The notes under the pieces: generated by a model
Databases searched by the model: none
The model's input: only the letters and a program-made list of their open reading frames with translations
What the model was told of the DNA's origin: nothing
From: Nymphaea colorata
Taxonomy: Eukaryota; Streptophyta; Magnoliopsida; Nymphaeales; Nymphaeaceae
Direction of reading: 5' to 3'
Length of the DNA stretch: 64,000 bases
Assembly (NCBI RefSeq): GCF_008831285.2
Contig: NC_045140.1
Coordinates: 16,552,370-16,616,369, forward strand
Program-made: the position numbers and the translations under genes
Shown here: positions 33,604 through 45,110 of the stretch, one piece after another
How positions within the stretch are numbered: position 1 is the first letter of the stretch
Layout: each line of letters begins with the position of its first letter

Positions 33604-33825
33604 TGTTAAACAAGAAAAGTTTTATGTTTTAGGAGGTTCTTTGTAATATTAAAGAGTTATAAGATCTCTTTAATATTTTTCTTATTTTCCATTGAGTTAT
33701 TTTGTAAATCCCTTTTTACCCTAATCTCTTTTATAAGAGAGATGAGGGTTATCGTAAGAAAAGGTTCTCAAGGTTCAATCTCACGGCAGCTTCTCTCTCT
33801 CACTCTCTTCTTCTCCGCTGCAACA
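33604..33825 (+). repeat. 3' LTR of the Copia element
   Basis: 222 bp, with no difference from the 5' LTR found on base-by-base reading. It is followed by target duplication CTTGG (33,826-33,830). Confidence 0.98.
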
Positions 33826-33957
33826 CTTGGCATCCCAATCCAAAGTCCTGGAGGAAATGCCACCAGCCGAAAAATCTCTCGTCGCGAAAGATTCTGGTGA
33901 CAGAGGAGGCTCCACCTCCTCAAATTTGAACTGCTCGCCAAAGCATGCACACAGAAT
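33826..33957 (-). pseudogene. NPGR1-like exon 1, 5' half, start codon lost
   Basis: Minus strand. It reads LCACFGEQFKFEEVEPPLS, then PESFATRDFSAGGISSRTLD and WDAK, running into the Copia element and continuing at 28,417. Related NPGR proteins begin MLCACSGEQF. Here the codon at the initiator position (33,955-33,957) is ATT, not ATG. The frame continues upstream to a stop (TGA) without any in-frame ATG. Either the start codon is mutated, a non-AUG start is used, or the reference is wrong at one base. With the other lesions, loss of function is the simplest reading. Confidence 0.85.
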
Positions 33958-33959
33958 GA

Positions 33960-34620
33960 TGCTCGTTCTGAGACTGCTTTCTATTATTGTTCACCCAAAT
34001 CAACAGTTTGGGATGTTCCTTCAAGCATTTCAAGAAGAGAAAGGTGCTGCTTATGTTGCCTTGCACAAACGCCGTCCTGTAAAAGAAGCCTCCCATCTGG
34101 TGAAACAGATTCTTATGAAGGCATGGACAATCGACCTCGAGTTACTTTATTTCCCAACCAAATTCAATCAAGGAAGACAGGAGACCATAATTGAGCAAAG
34201 AAAGGAGAAAATCCAGAACTGCCACCAAAAGTAAAGTCCAGAAACTACCATCCGACAAATTGAAATTGAATAGACAGGTCTAGACAAACAATCAATCAAA
34301 ACAACCGCAATTTTCTCTGAAATCAAAAGAACTAAAAGGACCATCTCCAAGCAATCAGCGTGGGAAAAGGAACGAGATACGACAATACTGCATCAAGATG
34401 CAGCAAACAGAACGACTACAAATAGAACAGGAACAGGCACATGAAATCAAGATCCGTTGTGATCAACTTCTCGCATCGTTCTTCCTGACCCAAACAACGC
34501 AACCACCAAGACCAAATTCGAAGAATCACCACAAAACGAAGCGTCAACCTAACCAAAACCGAGAAATCCAAGAATACCTACAATCACGTCCGTGGCAACG
34601 ATAAAAAAGACGCGCCAAGT
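33960..34620. other. Flank upstream of the NPGR1-like exon 1
   Basis: On the minus strand this should contain the 5' UTR and promoter of the NPGR1-like gene. No splice-supported upstream exon or TATA box was clear. The plus-strand frame at 33,827-34,234 is antisense to exon 1 and not supported. Confidence 0.4.
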
Positions 34621-34627
34621 CAGAAGA

Positions 34628-34723
34628 AGGACCAGCAAATCGAGACTTCACGATCACTACCGCAGCGAGAGGAAAAGGACCAGCAAATCGAGATTTCACG
34701 ATCACTACCGCAGCGAGAGGAAA
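34628..34723. repeat. 48-bp tandem duplication
   Basis: Two units, 34,628-34,675 and 34,676-34,723, differ by one C/T change. The period is a multiple of three. Confidence 0.95.
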
Positions 34724-34729
34724 CAAACA

Positions 34730-35930
34730 AAAGGATGGCAGCAAGAAGCAGGGGAAACGGCATACCACTGAAGGGTGGAATGTCGAGTCCTGGCGAATTG
34801 CTTCTTGGGGAACCTCCTCAGCGCATCCTTGGTTAGTGCTATCCGGATTCTTGATTTTCTGTTTTAACTGCAATTCCCCACGGTTTTTCTAGTGTTTTCA
34901 AATGGGATGGGGTCCCACGCATCACTTTTCGACAATGGGATGATTGGACAAGTTGCCTCCTCAACGCTGGCTTCATGTGACGGTTTTTCTCTGAAAAGAC
35001 AATTATGCCCATGATCGTCACAGATATCGCGCTTATTTTTCTTCAGTTTTTGAATTGCTTTATTCTGAATTCAGATGTGAGCATACACCCTCGCCGCAAC
35101 ACACGTGATCCAAAACTGGACAAGATCCAGATCCATTGACATTTTGAGGACTCTCATCAAATCTCCAGTTTTTACCAGAGTTTTGTAAAAGAAATTTTAA
35201 AAAACAATCTTAAAGAATAAATGAAAATGTTTATAATTAATGAAAATTCTTAAAATATTTAAAAATAGTCAAAAGGCGACACTCGGTACTCTTGAAATTG
35301 CTGATTCAAATCCATTTGCCAGTATTTCAATTTGTATCGGTCGGATGAAGCCGAGTATGATAAGGTTGGTATTAACAAGACCATTTGATGCTTAGTACGT
35401 ATCGGATTAACTTAGCTCTCTCTAAAACATTTTTAATTCTTTTCAAATATCTGTATCATATCAAGTATCAACAACATCGACTTCTTCTCCTGAAAAAAGA
35501 AACTGCACTTCTTTTATACCACTACAGTATATTTTTTTCACCAAATTTCAATGACCAACAAGATTTCCCACAAGTATGGCGTCTCCCTCGTTTCTGTGAC
35601 TATGCAGTTAAAACCAAATAGCATTTAAAGTTACCAAGCATATACCATATACTTAACTAGCATAAAAACCTTACAACTCAATCAATTGGGATATTATGTC
35701 TCTTAACTTCGTAAACTTTGATTTCTTTAACCAAGATCACAAAACAAAAAAAAAAAAACACCAAAGACGAGATCAGATCAAAAACACCAATTCAATATCC
35801 TAGATCAGATCCATCACAACATCAATGAAGAACATATTGGGCTCACTACACTAATCAAATGATGAAAAACAACCAATATGCAATCAATATAACCAAATAA
35901 AAGAAGAAACAGCAATACTAATAAACCGCA
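34730..35930. other. Stretch without a recognisable gene
   Basis: AT-rich; nothing recognised beyond short unassigned frames. Confidence 0.4.
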
Positions 35931-35933
35931 AAA

Positions 35934-36364
35934 CCGGTGGTGGGTGTGCAGACGGAAGACCGATCCCGCACCTTTCCTCTCATCTCTGATCATGCGTTTC
36001 GAAAGGTGCGTAGTTCCCGAAGGATCGAGCGAAAACACCATGGTTGGCTACATGGCGCTCGATGTTGCGCACGACGGCTTCCTCAGGAATGGATTGGAGC
36101 GGGAGGACATTGCCACAGAGATGGTAGCCTTCTTGTCGCAGTAGATGACCCGACCTGTCGACATCCGGTGGTGATCATTAGCTCCCTCGGATGGTCGTAA
36201 TGAAAGGTCACCCTAGCGAACAGCGCACCCTTCCCAGGGTCATGCACGATCTCCATCCCTGTCCGACGACCGGCAATCGAAACCTTGCCGGACCCTACCG
36301 GTGGTGGGTGTGCAGACGGCAGACCGACCCCGCTCCCTTCCTCTCATCTCCGATCACGCGTTTC
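35934..36364. repeat. Pair of 67-68-bp direct repeats about 300 bp apart
   Basis: The segments 35,934-36,001 and 36,298-36,364 share 'ccggtggtgggtgtgcagac' and the following 'cctctcatct' to 'gcgtttc', with several substitutions. The GC-rich sequence between them contains a short frame (VGYMALDVAHDGF) that I cannot place. A CT-rich run (36,368-36,393) follows the right copy. A solo-LTR-like or gene-fragment origin is possible but unproven. Confidence 0.75.
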
Positions 36365-36479
36365 CTCTCCCTCTCTCTCTTTCTTTCTCTCTCGAACGAA
36401 AATGATGATGTGAGGGAAGCGGCGTGGGGAGATCTCTTTCTTGAATTACCCGCTATCTGATCAAGAACTGGAATAACAA

Positions 36480-37000
36480 TTTATTTGAATTAAAACATTT
36501 GAACTTTGACCTCGTCAGAGAAATGGAAACCGACAATTGTGGGAAAAGGAAAGTCTTAAAGTAGACTGACAAAACTTTACCGACCTAGTCTTTGTGAGAT
36601 AGTTTTGTCTCTAATAGAGCGATTGAATTGTATCAAACAATGTTATAGAGTGATTCAACTGTATCTTTTGTGGATTATGATAAAATATTTATATAAAATT
36701 CAATAAAGAAACAAAAGGAATTCCTTAAAAACTAATGAATATATAAAATGACACTTAGCACAATTGAATTCCACTTTAAATGAAATCCAAAGGCTGATGA
36801 TTTTGAATGGGTGTTTGGCAATAGGTACACTCGATGAATCTAATGCCCTCAATGTCTTATCCAATTGAAATACCGTCCGATTAAAATTGATTTTTGACAA
36901 CAATAGTTGAGATCTTAGATTAAACCAACATAGGATGCATATACTTGGAGACACTTGCATACATAAATTAATGAGACAACAGTTTGGTCGGATATGATGA
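36480..37000. other. Stretch without a recognisable gene
   Basis: AT-rich; nothing recognised. Confidence 0.4.
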
Positions 37001-37007
37001 TTTAAAT

Positions 37008-38580
37008 AGGCCAGCCGATTGTCTCATATAATCTCATTGTAGGTCTAGATGAGTGATCTTTTCCAAGCAAGAAATTGTTCGATTTGGATCTAGTCATGAG
37101 CTTAATCTGTCGTCTTATCTAACCTAAAAGCTGTTGGATTTGGATTTGATTGTTAGTCTGGATCAATGGTCTTATCCGATTAAAAAATTATTGGACTTCA
37201 ATGGTCTTATCTGATTAAAAAAATATTGGACTTCAACCTCGTTGTAAGTCTGGTAAGTGTTCTTTCCTGAGCTATAAATTTTTGGATTTGGATCTAGTCT
37301 TGAGTTTAGATCAGTGGTCTTATCTGATCCAAAAAATTGTTGGATTTTGTTGTGAGTCTGGATCAGTGGTCGTGGTCGTATCTGATCCAGAAAATATTGT
37401 ACTTCAATCACGTTGGATTCGGATCTAGCCATGGATTAAGATCAATGATCTTACCTAATCCAAAGATTGTTGGATTTGGATTTGGATGTGAGTCTAGATT
37501 AGTAGTCTTATCTTAACCAAAAAATATTTGACTTCAATCTCATTGGATTTGGATCTAGCCATGGGAATAGATAAGTGGTCTTATCTGGTGAATAAATTGT
37601 TGAATTTGGATATAGATCTGTGGTCTCATTTGATCTAGAAATTTTTGGACTTCAGTATCGTTGTAGGGCAGCCAATAGTCGGATATAATCTCATTATAGG
37701 TCTCCATGAGTGATCTTCCTGAGCAAGAAATTATTGGATTTGGATCTACTCATGATTTTAGATCAGCGGCCTTATCTCATATAAAAATTGTTGGATTTTT
37801 GTTGTGAATCTAGATTAATGGTTTTATCTGATTAAAAAATTATTGGACTTCAATCTTGTTGGATTTAGATCTAGCCATGGATTTAGATGTGTGGTCCCAT
37901 TTAATCCAAAAATTATTGGATGTGGCTGCAAATCAGTGGTCGTATCTGATCTAGAAATTATTGGACATCAATATCGGTCTAGGTTGACCAATAACTTGAT
38001 AATCTCGCTGAAGGTTTGGATCAGTGGTCTTCTCTAAGCAAAATATTGTTGGATTTGGATCTAGACATGACTTTACAACAACGGTCTTATCTGATCCAAA
38101 AATTGTTCGATTTGGATTTGTTTGTGAGTTTGGATTAGTGATCTTATCTGATCCAAAAAATATCAGACTTTCATTGCGTTGAATTTGGATCTTGCCATGG
38201 ATTTTAGATCAGACATTTTATCTTATCCAAAAATTGTTGGATTTGGCTATAGATCAGTGGTCTAATCTGATCTAAAAATTATTGGACTTTAACAGTCAAC
38301 AGTCTGACATAATCTCGTTGTAGGTAAGATCAGTGGTTTTTTCTGGGCCAGAAATTGTTGGATTTGGACCTACTCGTCAGCCTAGACCAGTGGTCTTAAC
38401 TGATTCAAAAATTATTGGATTTGAATTTGGTTGTGAGTCTCAATCAATGATCATTGTTGGTTGGCCAATAGTTTGAGATGGTTTTTTGTGGGCCATAAAT
38501 TGTTGGATGATTCAAAAATTGTAGGATGATTCAAAAATTGTTGGCTTTGGATTTGGTTGTGAGTATAGATCGGTGGTCAG
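37008..38580. repeat. Higher-order minisatellite array
   Basis: Basic units of about 55-60 bp carry 'ttatctgatccaaaaattgt' or 'ggatttggatctag' or near versions. A higher-order mark (an 'aatctcattgtaggt'-like phrase followed by a 'gagtgatctt'/'cagtggtctt' phrase) recurs at about 37,008, 37,666, 37,980 and 38,293. That gives a period near 310-315, with the first interval equal to two periods. Apparent frames are repeat artefacts. Confidence 0.85.
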
Positions 38581-38599
38581 ACTTGGGTCTAGTTATGAG

Positions 38600-41000
38600 T
38601 CAATATCAGTCTTGCAAACCCGGGGACGCCGTTCTTTTGGCCGACATGTCGTCTAATTTCTGCTCGACAGCAAAAGCACATGGTAGTCCGCACACCTTTC
38701 ATATAGATGTCCTCTGACATTCTTGTTAACGATAACAGGTTTAAAGTTTTAAAACATATCATGCCAAAACCTTACATCACCTTGGATGTTATCTTAATTT
38801 CACTTTGGTTTTTTCCTTTCCCATCAGTTTCGCTGCTCGATAGATCCATGGTCATGCTAAAAGATGCGCCATTGGATATTGACCTATCGATCTTCCTCTT
38901 TCAAGTTAAATGGTAACCTTTTAATCAAGTCTATTGGGTTGGCAGCTAAGTTTACTCGCTTGGGAGGCTGTTTGGAAAAAGTGACATTATATTACTATTC
39001 TTACATTATCATTCTGTGCGCACCTGCACTAAAAAATAGGCAGAATTTGTAAAATACTTTTTTAATGTGTTCATTGAATCAATGAAACATAGTTTTACTG
39101 TTGCCATACACCCTCGAATAACAATATCAAGTTGCAACACTTGGGCCATTAATCTAACCGCGAATGATTTTTGTTATCAGCCGCAGTAAGTGGAGTCACA
39201 TAGGCGGCGAGGGAAGTTGACAAAAGCACCCAATTCTTGTGACAATATAAAGCTTTGTACCTTTCTCAACTCTTCTATGGGGAAAAGAAGGAAAGAAACC
39301 GGAAAACATTGTTCAACTTATAGAAATTATCTTCCATTTCAAGCTTACCCATTTAGTCAGTCCTGCAAATGACGCCTTATATCACCTTGTCAATTTGGCA
39401 ATAAAAAGAGTTCACAATCTAGCAAGTGTTCACATATCAATGACCATCCATCTAGCAAAGAATGAAAACAAAAATTCTTTTGATTTACCTTCCTTATGCT
39501 GTTCGATTATAAAAATGAGCAAGCGCGCACAAACACACACAAATATATATGTAACAACAATTTATAAGATGACACACAACTGGAGGCAGCTGCCGTATAA
39601 ATATCATTTTACAAAATCAAGTCCACCTCAGGAAATTGACACACAACTTTAAACTAGGATTATTCAAGAAACCCCAATCAGAAACATGTTAAATCAAACT
39701 TACATCTAATTGGAACCCCATGATTTAGATGTGAGATAAATGAATTTGAGATAAGACTCTTCTTTTTCTACCTTACATTAAGTATGCCAATATAAAATAA
39801 TCACTTTTAGCCAACAGATCCTTAGCTTGATGCACCACGATCCATCTTTTGTGACTTTAAGATAGTTGGTAATCGAACATTCCCTCAAACACAAATGGAG
39901 CTCTAGAGTTCAAGTTCGGACTTTGGTGTACTTTGTTACACAACCAAAACATTTTCAAGGTAATACTGATTAATTTATAGGAGATCTATAATAAGACAAA
40001 ATCAGAATAGAGCATTATAACATGCAATTCCATTTTTTTAAAAGTTTGGCATACCCACAAAACATACTTTTATTACCCATGGTTGGGAAAAGATGCGATC
40101 CCTATAAAAAGAAATTACTCCTCTCATTTTGGCAAGTTTGAGAAAGTAAACTACGACTCTCCGGAACAAAGATTCTTGATTTGCATGTCGTTTTTAGCTT
40201 TTAGTGTGAAATGTAGGTAAAAAAAGCGGGTCCATTAGGAAATCAATTAGTCAGAAAATTAATTTTTCATAGGAACATTAACACCATTCAAACATATTAA
40301 TTTTCTCAAATTATTTCTGAATATGGGAATCCAATATAGATCGAGATGGGCTAACTTCTTGTTTAAATTAAAAAATAGTTTAAAATATTTTAAATTGATT
40401 TAAAAATAAAAAATGGAGGGAATCAGCCCATACATTATGATCTAAGCAACAAGGATTACTAGAATATGCTCACGCGTCATTCCAAACAATAATGACCCGA
40501 ATCTTATGATCGACATTTGAATTTGGATCTGATATCCGGCTACACTGCTTTAAATCTACCGAATAAGAGAAAAAAATACATTCGATCAGAAAAATATGGG
40601 TTTTTGATTCAATTTTAAATATAACTTGGAACTAGCTCCGAGCATATCATCATTTTAAATAGATGTGGTTATGAATTTAAAAGTGGATCCCAGCTCGGGT
40701 TTAATTGTGAAATTAAAAGTTGGACTCAAATATAATATATGCATTCAGGTTTGATTTCGAAGTGGAATTTAAACAAGTGTGTAAAGATACATCATCTTCA
40801 AATCTGATCCGTTGATATTTTGATACTAATTATCGGTGACTCATTAATGGATGAATGAAAAATAAGGCGGCAATGATTTTTTTTTTTTTTTTTTTAACAT
40901 TTTGTATTTGCGGCTTGGGAATTTTGTGTTTGCCGACCCTTTAAATCTTCAGTTATAAATTCAAGAAACGCAACTTCTCAACCGTTATGTTTCGAGAAAG
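38600..41000. other. Stretch without a recognisable gene
   Basis: AT-rich, with a poly-T run near 40,878-40,897. No domain-like frames or terminal repeats were recognised. Confidence 0.4.
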
Positions 41001-41715
41001 GCTTTCCTTTTTCCCGCCGAGTTCTAGGGAGGGAAAGCACCCTCTCTCTCTCTCGGGCAGCGAGGCTGGATCCTCGATGGCGCCGACGATGGAAGGAGGA
41101 TGCAGACTGCGGGCGTGGGTTGCCGCAGTTCATCATTAGGAATTGCAAGCAGCAGCTCCTATCCATCATCCTCCCGCTGGACCAGATTCTCCACTTGCCT
41201 CTGGTGGCAGAGTAAGACTACGTTTCCTCCCTTCTCCATTAGCTCTTTCTGTTTTTTCTGTTCTCATTAGGGTATTTTTTGACCCACAAGAACAATGTTG
41301 CTCGATCGCTAGGTCCACTGCTTGGAAGGGAAGGGGGCATCTAAAAGGTCGAGAGACAGAGGAACGAAGTCGAGAAGAGTTCGATCGGCCTTGGCCCTCG
41401 CTCGTCGATCTATCGATCCATCGAAAGCCGACAAACAGAAGAGCGTTCGGAGATCGAGGGCAATAGGGAGGTTTCCAGAGAGAGTTCACCGTCCCTCATT
41501 GTTCGCGATTTCAACACTTAGTGATCGATCGATCGGTCAATCTTTTTCTTAGATTGTACAGAACCTTACAAGTACGTTTAACGATCGCACTGTTCTGGTC
41601 CCATTTCAGGCGTCTCCTTCGCTTTCGGTAAACTCCTTTTGCCCTCCCGTCCTGCAGGTTCTTTTCTTCTCTGCGGTTCCCTCTTACAGTGCAAAAAGCG
41701 TTGAGCGGGGCTCTT
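41000..41715 (+). other. GC-richer segment, possible 5' region of the kinesin-like gene
   Basis: Composition rises sharply, with CT-rich runs (41,042-41,056) and overlapping frames on both strands. Position and composition fit a promoter/5' exon region of the kinesin-like gene that starts to be recognisable at 41,716. No kinesin N-terminal motif was identified here. Confidence 0.35.
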
Positions 41716-41798
41716 GGTCCGACTGTGCAGATCACGTGTTCGACGAGACTTGCACGAACTTGAGGATGTCAACCAACCGGCAGTCAAGGGATTCAATG
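41716..41798 (+). pseudogene. Kinesin-7-like exon a (frameshifted)
   Basis: It reads SDCADHVFDETCTNL. A frame change near 41,760 leads to EDVNQPAVKGFNG, ending at AATG|gtacct. Kinesin-7 motors have a FDxVF...T, then V...AVxGFNGT...FAYGQT order. The segment between the two halves is shortened and out of frame. It joins exon b in phase (AAT G|GA ACT). Confidence 0.75.
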
Positions 41799-42016
41799 GT
41801 ACCTCTTGAATTAGTTTTTGTTCTTTTAGTATTTTCAAGGATTGGACGATTTTGGTCATGTTCACATCCGCGTTTCCTTTGTAACATCGTTGTGATCTAA
41901 ATCATTGTTTGAACTGCTGCGAGCGCAAACGACACTAGTTTTGGTTATTTAGGAAGTCTCATGCCTGAGAGCTTCGTTGTTTGACTGTTCTAAAAAGTGG
42001 TACCCAATTCTTGCAG

Positions 42017-42065
42017 GAACTCTTTTCGCTTATGGGCAGACCAGCAATGGGAAAACTTTCACAAG
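42017..42065 (+). pseudogene. Kinesin-7-like exon b (P-loop)
   Basis: After acceptor attcttgcag it reads GTLFAYGQTSNGKTFT and ends at AAG|gtaagg. GQTSNGKT is the nucleotide-binding P-loop (GQTxSGKT in active motors). Asn replaces the usual Ser at one position. The exon is unmistakably from a kinesin motor domain. Confidence 0.9.
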
Positions 42066-42255
42066 GTAAGGTTCTTCAAACAATCCAGGAGTTATCCATC
42101 TGGCTGTCCAAGAAAGTCTTTCGGCATATTCAGTTGGTAGTCATGTTGTTTTTTCACACGAATAACTGCTAGAATGCTGTGAAGACCAACCTTTAAAATG
42201 GTAGACTGGTGTCTCTCTTCTGATGTTTGCTTGTATTTCTGAAACTAGACAACAG

Positions 42256-42318
42256 ATGGTGAGTTTAGAATTCGGGTTTCATACGTGGAGGTTTATAATG
42301 AAAAAATCAACAATCTAG
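42256..42318 (+). pseudogene. Kinesin-7-like exon c
   Basis: After an aacag acceptor it reads GEFRIRVSYVEVYNEKINNL and ends at G|gttaat. This is the motor-domain strand-helix block xEFxxxVSYxEIYNExINDLL. Confidence 0.88.
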
Positions 42319-42418
42319 GTTAATGTTGAGATTAGCTCATAGTTACGTGGAGGTTCATGATTAGCTCTTTCCACGCTTTTCTTAATGGAGGTTAATGTTG
42401 AGATTCAATTTAGGTTAT

Positions 42419-42515
42419 AGAAAGCTCAGGGCAAGAATCTGCGGCATTTGGTGATATGGTCAACTGAAGATGTTGTCCGTGTCTCTGTTTTGGTTTCTGA
42501 TCTAGCCCACTTCTG
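42419..42515 (+). pseudogene. Kinesin-7-like exon d (stop and frameshift)
   Basis: After a tttag acceptor it reads VIESSGQESAAF and then meets a TGA. The family frame resumes as DVVRVSVLVSDLA. Related KIN-7 motors have a VIESRG...IRVSVLNLVDLAG order. The preceding exon with the switch I motif (SSRSH) was not found. Confidence 0.7.
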
Positions 42516-42634
42516 GAAACTATCTTCTATATGTTTCTTATGATGGCATATGGGATCATAATAGTTTTTAGTATTTCTTTTTTGTTTTTGAGTACATTGG
42601 ATGTTTAAAATACAAACCTTTTTCTTTTTTACAG

Positions 42635-42664
42635 AATTTGGTAGATTTGGCTGGTTTAGTTTAA
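42635..42664 (+). pseudogene. Kinesin-7-like exon e (switch II start)
   Basis: Acceptor tttttacag, then NLVDLAG, the switch II motif, followed at once by a stop where GSER should follow. It confirms the kinesin order and shows truncation just before the foreign Rossmann-type exons. Confidence 0.75.
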
Positions 42665-43148
42665 GTCACTAGTTATCCAGGAGTGGTGCTCATTTTTTTT
42701 TTGCCCTATTTGTTTACATATTAACAAAATAATATTACAAATTCAAGTGTATACGCCATATATATTGTCTATTCACTATTGTATGTATTATAGGACACAC
42801 ACACATGTAGGTGCATAGACTCTCAGATTCGCATATATTGAAACCACTAAGTCCTTAAATATTCTTATTTCCAGAGAACTATTTATGCTAGATTGCCAGG
42901 CCATGGTGTCATTAAGGGTACTTCAACTAGACCTCCCTCTTTTTGTTCTGGTTTAGATTCGTCTGTGGAATATCTCTTAGTGAAAATCAAAACCTATATG
43001 AATAATATGTTCAAGTATATTTTGTTATAAAATTTCCCTAGGATATTTTGTTATTTTTCTGTATTCTTCTTGTGGCAATCTTGCCAATACGTACACGATT
43101 ATCTAAATAAATACACACCCACACATAATCCCCCCCACCCCCACATAT

Positions 43149-43149
43149 A

Positions 43150-43190
<41 letters not shown>

Positions 43191-43202
43191 GTATATATAT
43201 AT
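43149..43202. repeat. AC/TA compound microsatellite
   Basis: An (AC)n run followed by (TA)n, within the kinesin-like locus. Confidence 0.95.
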
Positions 43203-43934
43203 CCATAAATATTTAGAAATCGAAGAAAAAATAATATATGAGAAATCCCATAATGGTCCTAAAGTAAATTTCAAATTCCATATGTGCAAGTAAAAGCGAT
43301 TATTCACAAGCCTATTAATAGATCACATAATCATAGTATCTAGGAGGATAAACTTTGAAGTATGCTTAACTAGGACAACAGTTTATTGAAGTCCTTTCTT
43401 GGCAAATAAAAGATTGGGGACCTATTCCATTGCCCTTTTAAGTGATGCCCTAATTGGCAGTTGAATATTAACTGGACAATTTAGGATATTCTCTTATCCT
43501 AATGATGCCAATATCCAGCCAATGCCGGGTCCAAGGATGTGCCAATGATACGTCTGTCGGCATATATGGTTACTGAGGCCATTGGTGCAGTTCGATGTTT
43601 CTAAACTTGCATGTTGAGTTTTAAAAGTACACAATATGATACAATATGGAGACCTTGATGATATTTAGAATTTAGATTCTAGTGACTGGACAATATTTGT
43701 TCTATGAAGCTCTCTCCTTAGCCCTTTCCCATAATGTTTTGCATGAGCTAGGATATGCTTTAGCAATATCACCTATTATGCTAAAAATTCCATGTTCTAT
43801 TGCAATATAATCCAGGTTTTGGATTATCTTACACAAAGTTGCTATATAGTGGTTGGTTGCATTTGGTTAATGGCAAGTGCAGTGTAAAAGCATCTTTCTA
43901 TCTGCTTGATTTGTCTTTTACTTTTTATCTTTAG

Positions 43935-43990
43935 GACTGGAAAGACATCTGTACGTGGTGCGTGGGCAGACAATATGACATGGTTCAAAG
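43935..43990 (+). pseudogene. NAD(P)-binding (At1g32220-type) exon 1 of 3
   Basis: Acceptor tctttag and donor AAAG|gtaaag enclose RTGKTSVRGAWADNMTWFK. It joins the next exon in phase to give WFKGDLLVPDSL. The family is plant plastid/mitochondrial atypical short-chain dehydrogenase-like proteins with an N-terminal Rossmann fold. In them this region follows the first strand-helix units (SRTG...W.D...W..GDLL). The upstream exon with the glycine-rich dinucleotide motif is not in the window. Confidence 0.78.
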
Positions 43991-44071
43991 GTAAAGGTTG
44001 GTAATTAATACATATCCTCTATGTTTCAAACTTTCAACTATGGTCCAAGTATAATGATATCCTTTTCTCAG

Positions 44072-44127
44072 GAGACCTGCTTGTACCCGACTCACTTAAG
44101 GATGCCTTTGATGGAGTTACTGCTGTG
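44072..44127 (+). pseudogene. NAD(P)-binding (At1g32220-type) exon 2 of 3
   Basis: Acceptor ttttctcag and donor GTG|gtatgt enclose GDLLVPDSLKDAFDGVTAV. Phase and splice sites are intact on both sides. Confidence 0.82.
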
Positions 44128-45034
44128 GTATGTGAATCCACACTTATCATTCTTCATTTGAAATGTCATTTATTGATGTCACTTAAGATAACATTGCTTC
44201 CTTTCCTTGGTTGAAGAAATTTTTACTGTTATTGAGAATGTTTACTTTTTGGAAGTATTTTCTCAAAATTTCTGCCTATTTATTTATACCACATTTGATG
44301 GTTCTTTCTGGTGAAAATGGAGTATTGAGAAAGGCTATATATAATTTCAGAATCTTATTGCTAGTTTCTAGGAAGACACAATTGCTAAATAAACAAGGTA
44401 TTTATGGTCAACTTAGGTAAGAAAGCATTTTTGAATGAAAAAAGAGATCGGTCCTTCATGACATTGTACAGCTAAGACTATTTAACGGCAAAATGAGTGG
44501 TGTACCACTGTACCTTATTATTAGTTAGTTAACCATTTATAAAGTGTACGCACAAGCTGTGGATAAAAAGTTGTTATGTTTGCAAGATAAGAACCTGATC
44601 CAGTATCTAGGAAGACCTGGTTAATGTTTAAACTTTAAACAGCGTATGCATGACTATCATAGATAAAAAATAGGTTGGACTTCCTTCGGCATGCCAGCTG
44701 CTAAGATTTGTTTGATGGCAAACTATTTATGCAGGCTGTACTGTTAATCAGTCATAAATTTATAGACTGCACAAATAAGTCACAGGTAAAAAGCTGTTAT
44801 TTGATATATGGAAGATGAGACCTGCTGAGTTGTGTCTTTGGAGTTTCTGGATCATCTCATATAAAAGTTAGTGAATGAGTAAAATTCAAAGGGTTGCTGA
44901 TGTATTTCATCCAGTTGCTAGTGTTTTTTTTTTTATTATTGTGTTCCTGGAAGACTTGAATAATGTGTTTTTTGGCAATGATTTCACCTTCATTATTCAA
45001 GAGAGATGAGATATGTTATTCTGACCATTTTTAG

Positions 45035-45110
45035 GTATCTTGTGTTGGAGGCTTTGGCTCAAACTCTCATATGTATAAAGTCAATGGAACTGCAAATATT
45101 AATGCTATGA
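45035..45110 (+). pseudogene. NAD(P)-binding (At1g32220-type) exon 3 of 3, truncated
   Basis: Acceptor atttttag, then VSCVGGFGSNSHMYKVNGT and ANINAM, after which similarity stops. In family members this leads into a KRFVYIS(A)ADF block, which is missing here. The VSCVGGFGSN motif is the most diagnostic part of the family. The three exons are better preserved than the surrounding kinesin exons. Confidence 0.85.

Larger units (their letters stand above)
28418..33825 (+). mobile_element. Complete Ty1/copia LTR retrotransposon
   Basis: A 5,408-bp element bounded by TG...CA LTRs of 222 bp that are identical at every base I compared. In order it has 5' LTR, a primer binding site complementary to initiator tRNA-Met, a leader of about 0.7 kb, a single gag-pol frame, a polypurine tract and the 3' LTR, flanked by CTTGG. 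Gene order protease-integrase-reverse transcriptase-RNase H places it in Ty1/copia. It sits in sense orientation on the plus strand, antisense to the NPGR1-like pseudogene whose first exon it splits. Identical LTRs and an intact frame point to very recent insertion and possible competence. I did not assign a lineage. Confidence 0.98.

Noticed and set aside
33827-34234. 135-codon plus-strand frame starting right after the Copia 3' LTR
   Set aside because: Antisense to NPGR1-like exon 1; no family similarity recognised.
37008-38580. Considered as a CRISPR array
   Set aside because: Repeats are imperfect, adjoining and without unique spacers; the genome is a plant's.
41143-41735. Overlapping frames on both strands in a GC-rich segment
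   Set aside because: High GC lowers stop frequency on both strands; no conserved motif before the kinesin exon at 41,716.
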